In this document: in pieces, positions 1 through 7,042 of the stretch
Layout: each line of letters begins with the position of its first letter
Position numbering within the stretch: the stretch's first letter is position 1
Assembly (NCBI RefSeq): GCF_003710915.1
Contig: NZ_RHHR01000009.1
Location: 1 to 64,000, forward strand
From: Brevibacillus invocatus
GTDB taxonomy: Bacteria; Bacillota; Bacilli; Brevibacillales; Brevibacillaceae
Reading direction: 5' to 3'
DNA length: 64,000 nt
Notes under the pieces: model-generated
What the model saw: the letters and a program-made list of their open reading frames with translations, nothing else
Database searches by the model: none
What the model was told of the DNA's origin: nothing
Translations under genes and position numbers: made by a program

Positions 1-118
1 CAAACCTAGGGGGTTAATCCGGTATCACTAGGTGTAGTTGTCAAATCTTCAGCAGAAGCTTTATCAACCTCTTGGTTAAATACAACCTCAACTTGTGTAC
101 CGTTAATAGCACAAAACC
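1..118 (-). pseudogene. S-layer / outer-wall-protein Ig-like domain remnant
   Basis: On the minus strand, positions 110 to 6 encode AINGTQVEVVFNQEVDKA followed by SAEDL and a short tail that ends at a TAG stop (6-8). This closely resembles the start of an Ig-like domain in the outer-wall-type protein encoded at 12746-15328 (SAINGKQVEIKFATAVDE, near residue 135). Homology stops abruptly upstream at about position 110, where an unrelated GFC replaces the expected VSVS. No signal peptide or full domain is present, so this is a broken fragment of a paralogous wall-protein gene. Any remaining part would lie left of the window. Confidence 0.7.
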
Positions 119-134
119 CACGAGAAATTCCCAT

Positions 135-665
135 TTTTCTGGATAGTCCAAAACCCTAACGGACTCAAGGAGTTTGGCAATCGTCTCTTCTCACAGCATA
201 GTAAAAGCCGAGTGAAAGTCTAGTGAGTTGTTGGGGAGCAGAGGAAAAGCTGAGTGAAAGCCGAACGAGGAAAAAACGAAAAACTCCCGGAAAAACCGTG
301 AGAAACCCGCAAATCAAAACCACGTCTTTTCTTGCCAGACAACAAAACCCCGCAATCCCGTAATACCCGATAAAAAAAGTAATTTTAAACATGGAATTTC
401 ACCATCAAAAAAGACTCGAAAAAGAAGAGAAGAAACAAGACATATAATAAGGCAGGAAAAAAATAAGGAACCGAAAGAAAAGGGTCGAGGGAACTGTCGT
501 AAGAGCACGAAAGTCACTTGAAAATAATCTGTCGCTCGAACGATCTTCCACCCAAAACGGTTAACTGACTATCTCCATACTGTGGGAGACATCTGGTTTC
601 TTTATTTAGGACAGCCTTTTTCTGTTCGGAAAAACGGGAAATGCGGGGAACCCTTGATCTGACAA
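135..665. other. Non-coding left flank of the accessory island
   Basis: About 530 bases without a convincing gene. Two open frames on the minus strand (165-392, 314-517) have no ribosome binding site and low-complexity composition. The plus strand is strongly purine-rich between 200 and 490. A pair of direct repeats lies at 203-220 and 245-262. This is where the left end and attachment site of the island would be expected, since the adjacent gene cluster includes a tyrosine recombinase, but no core site could be identified. Confidence 0.4.
203..262. repeat. Direct repeat pair, possible recombinase arm sites
   Basis: AAAAGCCGAGTGAAAGTC (203-220) and AAAAGCTGAGTGAAAGCC (245-262) match at 16 of 18 positions. 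Their starts are 42 bp apart, close to four helical turns. Helically phased direct repeats near an element end resemble arm-type integrase sites or iterons. The function is inference only. Confidence 0.35.
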
Positions 666-700
666 CAAAAAAAGCGGGGGAGGTTTTCCCGCTCCCCGCT
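666..700 (-). terminator. Rho-independent terminator at island left end
   Basis: AGCGGGG (673-679) pairs with CCCCGCT (694-700). On the minus strand the hairpin is followed by a run of T. It overlaps the stop codon of the 699-1436 gene and ends the recombinase transcript. Confidence 0.7.
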
Positions 701-1436
701 ACGCTTGCAACACACTGCTCAGTTGATCTTCGTACCCATACTTCTTGAAAAATTCGGCTAGAGCTACCTCAATGATTACACGTTGGGTGACATTGAACTC
801 CTTGCTGAAATCGCTCAGGAGAGTCATCAGCGAGGTCGGGAAACCAAGCGTTTTGTTGGCCTTGGCTCCTCGAAACTTGTACCGAGGCAGGGTTCCATCG
901 TTCTCCGTTTCCAAAAGGTCAAACAGTTTGTTCTGCTTGGACAAGAGGTAGGCCAACAGCTGCTGGTAGTCTTCCAAGCCGTCTGCTGACTTGGAAGGTA
1001 GCTGTACTGCCGCCGTTTGCTCGTTTTTTTTCTTGGTGGAGAGGCTTTCACTGTACTCGTAGTTTTCTTGCTCACTACTCCAAACGTACCCTTGCCCCTT
1101 CATGTAGTCGCCCATTTCGTCGACGGTGGCAAACCCTTGCTTGATGGCTACCTGACGGATGTTGGCATTGCTTTGGCTCAGTTGACGAATGATTTGTCCA
1201 GCTTTGCTGTTCAAAAAACGAGACTCTTCCGCTGCTGACGTAGTTTCATCTTCTTCGGGAACAAACGTGTTACCGTTCCAACGCATCCCCCTTCTGCGGA
1301 AGTACTGGTCGATTGAAAACCACCCTTTGTGTCCAAAATGCTCGGTGATTTCTTGCTTACTTTTGCCTTCTGCCAGCAAAGCAAGCGTGGTTTTGATTTT
1401 TGAATCGTCGTATACGCTGGGATCAAACATGGTCAT
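699..1436 (-). CDS. Putative DNA-binding protein encoded after the recombinase
   Basis: 245 aa, not recognised as a named family. The protein contains two similar helical modules: residues about 29-60 (EHFGHKGWFSIDQYFRRRG, then MRW and a T-F-V tail) and about 98-130 (KQGFATVDEMGDYMKGQGY, then VW and a Y-E-Y tail). Both have the pattern Gly, hydrophobic helix, Tyr, Gly-hydrophobic-x-Trp, which looks like a repeated winged or HTH-type DNA-binding unit. The C-terminal 60 residues are helical with a ribbon-helix-helix-like look. The start is set by AAGGAGGA seven bases upstream. It begins 12 bp after the recombinase stop, so it is co-transcribed and may be an accessory factor for recombination or replication. 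That role is inferred from position. Confidence 0.7.
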   Translation of the reverse strand: MTMFDPSVYDDSKIKTTLALLAEGKSKQEITEHFGHKGWFSIDQYFRRRGMRWNGNTFVPEEDETTSAAEESRFLNSKAGQIIRQLSQSNANIRQVAIKQGFATVDEMGDYMKGQGYVWSSEQENYEYSESLSTKKKNEQTAAVQLPSKSADGLEDYQQLLAYLLSKQNKLFDLLETENDGTLPRYKFRGAKANKTLGFPTSLMTLLSDFSKEFNVTQRVIIEVALAEFFKKYGYEDQLSSVLQA

Positions 1437-1448
1437 GGTTATTCCTCC

Positions 1449-2345
1449 TTAGAAATCAATGCGGTTCACGGCTTCTGCCAGATCGGTCTGCTGCACATGC
1501 AGGTACCTTGAGGTAGTCCGTATGTTTTCATGTCCTAACAGGCGTTGAATGACCGCCACATGGGTATCCTTTGTGACCAAGTAGCTGGCAAACGAGTGGC
1601 GCAAGATGTGACTAGTGACGTGTTTGGGGATGCCCGCTTCTTGGTAAGCTTCCTTCAACAGCCGATTGACGTACTGCTCACTCACTGTTCCCGTTTTCTT
1701 GAGGGCAAAGAAGAAGAGAGAATCGGTAGCAGGGCGGTATTTGGCTAGGTACTCCTTCATGTGCTGAATCAGCTTCTGATTCATCGGCACACGACGGTTT
1801 TTCCCGCCCTTACCATCAATCACTTGGACAAACCCTTCCTCCAGGTTCACGTCGCGCAGCGTGAGGTTGATGCATTCATTGACCCGAATGCCTGTGTGAG
1901 CCATCATCATGGCAAAGTGGTGAATGACTGGGTGCTTGATGGCCTGAATAATGGCTTCGATCTCGTCTTTGTTGAGGTAGGTACGTTCAAATTCCGGTAC
2001 TTTTACCCTTTCCACGTCATCGACCGGATTTTCCTTTACCAGCTTCTTTTTCTTCAAGCAAGTAAAGAAGGTAGACAAGGCGTTGATCTTACGGTTGACC
2101 GTTCTCGGCTTACAGTCTCGTTCGTTGGTCAAGTATTCGACAAACGCATCCACTTGGGGAAACATTACTTCGTCAACAAACACAGGGCCATTCGAACGAT
2201 CCGACAACCATCTCTGGAATTGGCTCACGTCCATCTTGTACCCCCGCAAGGTTTCTTCTCGCATTCCCCTTGCCTTGAGCCAATCCAAAAAGAGCGGAAT
2301 GGTCTGTGTGAACAACATGCTATCTATGGGAATCATCGTTTTCAT
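1449..2345 (-). CDS. Tyrosine recombinase/integrase 1 (XerD-like)
   Basis: 298 aa. It has an N-terminal SAM-like core-binding domain (residues about 10-100) and a C-terminal catalytic domain. The full catalytic set is visible: R154 in TGIRVNE, Lys in GKGGKNR (179-182), H246 and R249 in SHILRHSF, H272 in LLGHEN and nucleophile Y281 in SRYLHV, nine residues after H272 as expected. The start is the ATG at 2345, preceded by AAGGAGGA; a longer frame to 2414 lacks a ribosome binding site. It follows the DUF927 gene by 65 bp. It is a good candidate for the integrase of the island, but which of the two recombinases does integration cannot be decided from sequence. Confidence 0.93.
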   Translation of the reverse strand: MKTMIPIDSMLFTQTIPLFLDWLKARGMREETLRGYKMDVSQFQRWLSDRSNGPVFVDEVMFPQVDAFVEYLTNERDCKPRTVNRKINALSTFFTCLKKKKLVKENPVDDVERVKVPEFERTYLNKDEIEAIIQAIKHPVIHHFAMMMAHTGIRVNECINLTLRDVNLEEGFVQVIDGKGGKNRRVPMNQKLIQHMKEYLAKYRPATDSLFFFALKKTGTVSEQYVNRLLKEAYQEAGIPKHVTSHILRHSFASYLVTKDTHVAVIQRLLGHENIRTTSRYLHVQQTDLAEAVNRIDF

Positions 2346-2410
2346 GTGCGTATCCTCCTTGTTTTGAGTTGAAAGTGATGGAGAGAGGAAGGCTCTGTCG
2401 CCATCCCCGT

Positions 2411-4222
2411 TCACATGTCCTCTTCATCAAGCGTAGGGTCATCAGGCAGCCTGCCCCTTCTGACGAGACCCTCTAGCTGTTCGTTCGGGATTTTTAGGTT
2501 GTACGTCGTGTCTTCCTGCTTTTTGGGAGGTGTTTCACCAAGCGCTTTTTTTCGCTCCTGTTGTTCTGACTCATCAAAAATCCGTGTACGCATCGTAGAT
2601 CGATCACTTTCGGTGACGAGCCATTTCCTCTCTTTCCATTCTCGAATCAAGCCCTTTGTATCCTCAAATCCTAGTTGCTTCAACTGCTGCTCCAGGACAT
2701 GCTTGAGGAAAGCCACCTCGGTGTTGGCCCCCTGCGGGAACATTTTGCCCCAACAATTGATTGGATTGGAGTAGACCCCTTCGATGCGAAAATTGCTCTG
2801 ATGCTGGATGATGAGCTGAACCATCAGCTTCCATGCTTTCAAACCAATGTCGCGCTCCCCACTGATGGCTTCCTCCTGTTGGACAAGGAAATCAAGAATG
2901 GCGTCAAGACGCAGATTGAGATCCAACGCTCGGTTGGCCAAATCGGCTGCTGTCAGGAGAATGGCGTACTTCTTTGCGATCCGTGTACGAAATGGCGTAT
3001 CCGGCAAAACTTCTGCACAGCGTTCCTGCCACTCCTGCCATGTCTCGTCTATGATGCCAAGCCCTTGGTCGAACAGGTATCGTACAAATGTTTCACCAGC
3101 ATGACCGTAGTTGTGCTGGACAACCTCCCGAATCGCATCTGCATGGGGGGCTGACTTGGTCCACTCAATGCCTTTGAAATCGAAGGCTCTGACAGTCAAG
3201 CCGACATTATGATTGGTTCGTTCAAAAATGGACAGCTCCCCTGTGGAAAGGACGACCAACGCCCACTGCCCTTGTTTGCGTTGTTGGATGGTATCTGTGA
3301 GGCGACCCTTTTCCTGGCCCGATGCCAACACATACAACATACTGGTCAAGGATGCTTCATTACTCATGGACAACTCATCGAGGACGACGGGGATTCCGAA
3401 GTTACCCCCCAGCATGTTGATCATTGAATTGCTCGTTGCATTCCACGATTTCACAAGCCCCTTCATTTTGAAGGAAGGCTTACCAAAGATCGAAACTTCA
3501 AGAAAAGTTCCCGTTGTTTTGCCTTTTGTACTTTTTCCACCTAAGTGAATGATCAGACTATCCACGTCATCGTACAGGTACGAAAGGTAGCCAACGATTG
3601 GTGAAGCAAAACCAGCAGACAACAAAAATTCCAGTGGTGCGTATCCGATCACATGTTCCCGAACCATCTTCAACCATGTGCCGAGGTCGCCCTTGGGCTT
3701 TAAGTTGTAGTTGCCATTTTCATTGTCATTGATGGCCTTGACTGAGTCGTTGGCGGAAATGATGCGGTGATGGCGAAAAACGAGCTGCTTTTGGTTGTCA
3801 CGATGCCAGCCGACTTGATGGAAAACAGCTTTGTGTGGGGCACGCTTTTGTTGCTCACGTAAGTAGGTGGCAATCACTTTGACAAACTCATGTGGAATGT
3901 CGACGCCCTTGCCCATGAGCTTGATGAGCTCACTGGGAACGAGCTGACCCATCCCGATCCGAAGCTCTTGGTATGTTCCCTTGAACTTGTAGCAAAGATC
4001 AAGATGCACATCCTTGGTGTCCAGGTTCTGTACCGTCTGTTTGATAAACAACGGCTCGCAGACTTTCGTAATGGTTTCTTCGCCCGTTTTCTGGTCTGTT
4101 TTTTTCAGGAACAGCGCCTTGTTAGTTACGGTGAAATCCCCAAAGGAAAAGGTCTGGCTATTTTTGAGTGCTTCTTCCGTAATGTGGATGCGGTGGGATG
4201 ACTTTTTCGGTTGGCTTGTCAT
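2411..4222 (-). CDS. DUF927 family helicase-like ATPase
   Basis: 603 aa. The central region (about 135-400) matches the DUF927 family, P-loop proteins related to replicative helicases that occur on plasmids, phages and integrative elements. Visible motifs are Walker A GGKSTKGKTT (228-237), SWNATSNS (259-266), Walker B VVLDEL (279-284) and a conserved LSTGE stretch. The N-terminal 130 residues carry no zinc-finger or primase motif that I can see. The C-terminal tail is charged (about 540-603). AAAGGAG sits five bases before the ATG, next to a hairpin (4236-4266). It most likely helps replicate the element; direct helicase activity is inference. Confidence 0.85.
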   Translation of the reverse strand: MTSQPKKSSHRIHITEEALKNSQTFSFGDFTVTNKALFLKKTDQKTGEETITKVCEPLFIKQTVQNLDTKDVHLDLCYKFKGTYQELRIGMGQLVPSELIKLMGKGVDIPHEFVKVIATYLREQQKRAPHKAVFHQVGWHRDNQKQLVFRHHRIISANDSVKAINDNENGNYNLKPKGDLGTWLKMVREHVIGYAPLEFLLSAGFASPIVGYLSYLYDDVDSLIIHLGGKSTKGKTTGTFLEVSIFGKPSFKMKGLVKSWNATSNSMINMLGGNFGIPVVLDELSMSNEASLTSMLYVLASGQEKGRLTDTIQQRKQGQWALVVLSTGELSIFERTNHNVGLTVRAFDFKGIEWTKSAPHADAIREVVQHNYGHAGETFVRYLFDQGLGIIDETWQEWQERCAEVLPDTPFRTRIAKKYAILLTAADLANRALDLNLRLDAILDFLVQQEEAISGERDIGLKAWKLMVQLIIQHQSNFRIEGVYSNPINCWGKMFPQGANTEVAFLKHVLEQQLKQLGFEDTKGLIREWKERKWLVTESDRSTMRTRIFDESEQQERKKALGETPPKKQEDTTYNLKIPNEQLEGLVRRGRLPDDPTLDEEDM

Positions 4223-4235
4223 GTTTGACTCCTTT

Positions 4236-4266
4236 CCAGGGGGAGGAGGGGAGTACCCTCCCCTGG
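4236..4266 (-). promoter_or_regulatory. Hairpin directly upstream of the DUF927 ribosome binding site
   Basis: CCAGGGG (4236-4242) pairs with CCCCTGG (4260-4266), and an inner AGG/CCT extends the stem past one bulged G. In the minus-strand mRNA it ends one base before the AAAGGAG ribosome binding site. There is no T run after it, so it looks like a 5' leader structure rather than a terminator. Confidence 0.5.
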
Positions 4267-4405
4267 TTTACTGGTATACATGTCACCCCTACGGCATCAG
4301 GAACGATACCATTCCGAACGGTCACATATATATAATTTCTACTTGAAATCTGATTCGTTCCATTTTCTGGCTACTATTCGTGCCTGGATCCACCAGAAGC
4401 ATCAC

Positions 4406-5068
4406 TTATCTGACGCAAACTTCGATTCCACAAATCTGATCAAAATCTTGCAAGGGTTTTATCTTGTTCTGGTAATCATGGTATAGCTTGATCATCGGGA
4501 TACTATGGTACCTCAGTTCGCCATCATAGAAGTCCTCTGTCGGGACTGGCGTACTAAAATCAATGCTGATGAGCATCTTGAGGAAGTTATCACGCATTTT
4601 GTAAAACTCTTGCTCAGAGAGGAACCTTCTTGCTTCCGGTATCTCCCAAACGGCTGTCAGGGATTCGGGATCATACATAAGGGTAAGCGGAACCAAGGGG
4701 AGCTCCTTCAGTGCCTGTTGGAGCTCGGCAATCATTACTAAACGTTGTTCGGAGGTCAGTTGATCAACAGGCTGTCCCTTGTAATCCATGAAATGGACTT
4801 CAATGAACGGGCGGTAATTTCTATGGAAGTACTGGACTGCCTCGTTAAATGCCTCGTTCAAATCCTCATCATGAAAATCATCGAACATTTCAACGAGGTA
4901 GTTGGCCTTCATCTTCTCTTCCACGAGGTACTGGTCAACGAATTTCATTAAAGATCCCATAGCCAAATCCTGATCCCTCATTGCTTCCTGCCCCACCTTT
5001 GGTACTACCACTGGATGTTGAACTCCGAATGCTTTTGCTTGAATGCGGTTGTTTACTTGATTCTTCAT
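4406..5068 (-). CDS. Hypothetical protein, island core
   Basis: 220 aa, not recognised. The start is the ATG at 5068, with GGAGGT seven bases upstream; an upstream ATG at 5074 is too close to that site and a longer frame to 5128 has none. The protein is acidic and helical in its first half (FVDQYLVEEKMKANYLVEMF) and has no transmembrane segment, signal peptide or cysteine motif. It lies between the DUF927 gene and another unknown gene of similar style (5152-5721), separated from each by 183 and 83 bp. No function can be proposed from sequence. Confidence 0.75.
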   Translation of the reverse strand: MKNQVNNRIQAKAFGVQHPVVVPKVGQEAMRDQDLAMGSLMKFVDQYLVEEKMKANYLVEMFDDFHDEDLNEAFNEAVQYFHRNYRPFIEVHFMDYKGQPVDQLTSEQRLVMIAELQQALKELPLVPLTLMYDPESLTAVWEIPEARRFLSEQEFYKMRDNFLKMLISIDFSTPVPTEDFYDGELRYHSIPMIKLYHDYQNKIKPLQDFDQICGIEVCVR

Positions 5069-5151
5069 GAACATTACCTCCATTTTTCTGGTGCAGTGAT
5101 TGGATTTGAAAAAATCGGTGACATGCAATTGAGTTCCTTTACACTAAGTGC

Positions 5152-5721
5152 TTAGTAGAACCCTTTGGGAAAAGGATCACCTGTAATGCCTTTATCTGAT
5201 CTAAAGTCATATACCAAAATGGAACGCCACAATTTCGATCGATGGTTGCTTAATTGATCTGTAATATGGCTATATTCTAGTTTTTCAGCTTGAATACTTA
5301 CCCCAAACAATCTTTGGTAGAGAGCTTCCTCGTTGGTCAGTTTGTTCGCCTGATCATCCCATGTAAGGTCCATAATAGTCCCTTTCGTGAAACCAAACGT
5401 ATTCAGGTAACTTTGGAAGTTTTCAAGTAAATTGTAGAAATCAATTGGGTTTTCGAAGAAAAAAGGAAATGGCGGATACCAGTGTGCTGTAATGCCATCA
5501 TCAGAGATAAACGCCTCATTTGGAGGTAGTTCGAGCGCACTTAGCCGATTTATAAACGCTTGATACACCTCTTTTATTTCTTCCTTTGCAAAGTCAGTTA
5601 GTAAAGTCCCGTTATACGTTTGAAAATTAGCAGCTATTTGGTAGAGAGGAATTTTCCCATTGCACATCTCATGAATCAACTCAATATCCGAAACCGTCAA
5701 AATCACTTTATTGTGAACCAT
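5152..5721 (-). CDS. Hypothetical protein, island core
   Basis: 189 aa, not recognised. The start is the ATG at 5721, seven bases after GGAGGT; the earlier in-frame ATG at 5736 overlaps that site. It is rich in aromatic residues in the middle (HWYPPFPFFFENPIDFYNLL) and has no signal peptide or membrane helix. Composition is more AT-rich than its neighbours. It is the first gene downstream of the palindrome-rich spacer 5722-6231 and may be read from the promoter at 6138-6167. Confidence 0.75.
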   Translation of the reverse strand: MVHNKVILTVSDIELIHEMCNGKIPLYQIAANFQTYNGTLLTDFAKEEIKEVYQAFINRLSALELPPNEAFISDDGITAHWYPPFPFFFENPIDFYNLLENFQSYLNTFGFTKGTIMDLTWDDQANKLTNEEALYQRLFGVSIQAEKLEYSHITDQLSNHRSKLWRSILVYDFRSDKGITGDPFPKGFY

Positions 5722-5868
5722 ATTATTGACCTCCATATCCCTGGATTGAACAAGTGAATCTACTGCATGCTTTTGTCAAGAAACCAAGATTGAACAAAGA
5801 AGGGGGAGAAACATAAGTGCCCCTGAAATGCTCCTCCTTTCCGTATTAGTGAACAGCTGAATCATTTT

Positions 5869-5929
5869 TAGTCAGTGTCTGACTATCAAAACCTCGATTG
5901 TCGAGCTCCTTTTTGGAGACGCAAAAAGG
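5869..5929. repeat. Cluster of three inverted repeats
   Basis: Three short hairpins in 61 bp: 7-bp arms with a 3-nt loop (5869-5885), 5-bp arms with a 3-nt loop (5893-5905) and 8-bp arms with a 6-nt loop (5908-5929). None is followed by a T run on either strand, so they do not look like ordinary terminators. Confidence 0.6.
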
Positions 5930-6080
5930 ACGCTCGTTAACAACAAGAATCCTTTCGTACAGACTTAAATAAGCCTGTGAGCACAACGGCTCTGAAAAAA
6001 TTCCTCGTGTTAATGGGCGTCTCGTTACGGACTGCGTACTTGGTTACTGTCCGTATTAACTGACTGTTAGCTTGCTTCCC

Positions 6081-6096
6081 GGAATACATGTATTCC
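6081..6096. repeat. 16-bp perfect palindrome
   Basis: GGAATACATGTATTCC is its own reverse complement. It may be an operator for a dimeric protein or part of an origin. It lies about 40 bp downstream, in the transcribed sense, of a minus-strand promoter candidate. Confidence 0.55.
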
Positions 6097-6137
6097 CGCA
6101 GGGGCTGCCTTTTGTCGAGGTATTTATTTGTAAACAA

Positions 6138-6167
6138 ACTATATCACGTCACTTACACAGAATTCAA
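6138..6167 (-). promoter_or_regulatory. Candidate sigma-A promoter
   Basis: On the minus strand TTGAAT (6162-6167), an 18-bp spacer and TATAGT (6138-6143). Transcription would run left through the palindromic stretch towards the gene at 5721, giving a leader of about 400 nt. Confidence 0.45.
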
Positions 6168-6231
6168 GTACTTTTTTTCGATAACGAAAATTAACTATTC
6201 CATCCTAACAACTGGGAAGGAACGGCTACAT

Positions 6232-6711
6232 CTATTCAACTTTGTTTCCGATTCTATTGAGATAGTGGTGGATAGCTTCCGCTACCAGCCAACTGTAGCT
6301 GGGGATGTACCGTTCCTTTTTCAGCTTTTCCATCGTCTCGATCAACTCTCGATCCACGTAGACCGTTAGCTTTTTATGCTGCTCATGAAAATCGGGCCGT
6401 TTTTGCAACCCAGGGTAGGAAGGGGAGGCATGAGCAATTCCAGTGATTTTTGACGTTTCACGTTCTGAAAAGCCCTGCCTAGACTGGCCCTTTGGATTTC
6501 GTCTGCTGCGACTCTCTTCTGCTGGTACAAAAAGACCCGCATCGCCTTCTTCCCAGCCATCTTCCATTTCCGTGCCTTCACTTTTGTCTGGAACCCAGTC
6601 ATTGTTTACGTGGTGTTCATTCCCCCAGTTGATTCCATGTGTAGCTCCTTCTTGTTGGTTACTATTTTGTGTCCCTGTAAGGTTCCAATTCCGTTTCCGT
6701 CGTTCAAACAT
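6232..6711 (-). CDS. Ribbon-helix-helix DNA-binding protein (partition/copy-control type)
   Basis: 159 aa. The C-terminal 45 residues (HKKLTVYVDRELIETMEKL and the following SYSWLVAEAIHHYLNR) form a clear ribbon-helix-helix domain: a strand with alternating LTVYV, then two helices, as in CopG/ParG/Arc-type proteins. The N-terminal 110 residues are hydrophilic, Gly/Asn/Glu-rich and probably disordered. GGAGGG lies six bases before the ATG at 6711. A GTCGAC array lies just upstream (6739-6762), which fits autoregulation. Together these suggest a plasmid-type partition or copy-control regulator. No ParA-type ATPase is encoded nearby. Confidence 0.8.
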   Translation of the reverse strand: MFERRKRNWNLTGTQNSNQQEGATHGINWGNEHHVNNDWVPDKSEGTEMEDGWEEGDAGLFVPAEESRSRRNPKGQSRQGFSERETSKITGIAHASPSYPGLQKRPDFHEQHKKLTVYVDRELIETMEKLKKERYIPSYSWLVAEAIHHYLNRIGNKVE

Positions 6712-6738
6712 GGTATTCCCTCCATGACTTTTTTTGTA

Positions 6739-6762
6739 GTCGACACCGACGTCGACGTCGAC
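6739..6762. promoter_or_regulatory. GTCGAC operator-like array
   Basis: GTCGAC occurs at 6739-6744, 6751-6756 and 6757-6762, with CCGAC between them; the last two copies form a 12-bp palindrome. The array starts 28 bp upstream of the ribbon-helix-helix gene start, where a promoter would be expected. It is likely a binding site for that protein. Confidence 0.55.
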
Positions 6763-6860
6763 TTTATGAAAATGTTTCTATGTATGTGAAAGCAAAAAAA
6801 AGAGGGCAAACACTGTCTGCCCATGTATCCCGGCAACTGTACCAGCCGGGACTCATCCGT

Positions 6861-6998
6861 TTACTGCAACAATGTGTGTAGATCTTCCGCAAGAAGCCCG
6901 TGCTCGTTCGCTACCTGAGCAATGGCTTCGTCCCTACTCATTCCATCAAGGACTCGTTCCGCTATGTCCCAAATTACAGCTTGAAGAACTGGATGCAT
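6861..6998 (-). CDS. Small hypothetical protein, 45 aa
   Basis: 45 aa, beginning MHPVLQAVIWDIAERVLDG and ending AEDLHTLLQ. AAGGAGG sits eight bases before the ATG at 6998, which is a strong translation signal for so short a frame. The sequence is predicted all-helical (two helices around a central Ser-Arg-Asp-Glu turn), acidic, with no membrane segment. It lies between the DUF960 gene and the ribbon-helix-helix gene on the same strand. A helix-turn-helix-like fold is possible but not shown. Confidence 0.7.
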   Translation of the reverse strand: MHPVLQAVIWDIAERVLDGMSRDEAIAQVANEHGLLAEDLHTLLQ

Positions 6999-7042
6999 GC
7001 CTGATTCCTCCTTTCCAAATGTGGTGTTTCGCGTTTACCGCC

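Larger units (their letters stand above)
5722..6231. other. Palindrome-rich non-coding stretch, candidate origin
   Basis: 510 bases without a supported gene (the 5937-6137 frame needs a TTG start and has no ribosome binding site). It holds four inverted repeats: TAGTCAG-TGT-CTGACTA (5869-5885), CTCGA-TTG-TCGAG (5893-5905), CCTTTTTG-6 nt-CAAAAAGG (5908-5929) and the perfect palindrome GGAATACATGTATTCC (6081-6096). It lies between the ribbon-helix-helix gene and the unknown genes leading to the DUF927 ATPase. Dense palindromes next to replication-type genes suggest an origin, a nicking site or a regulatory RNA; this is inference. Confidence 0.5.

Noticed and set aside
165-517. Two minus-strand frames of 67-75 codons in the left flank
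   Set aside because: No translation signals, low-complexity Phe/Leu-rich products and mutual overlap in different frames.
5937-6137. A 66-codon minus-strand frame in the palindromic stretch
   Set aside because: It needs a TTG start, lacks a ribosome binding site and spans the palindromes; composition is unlike neighbouring genes.
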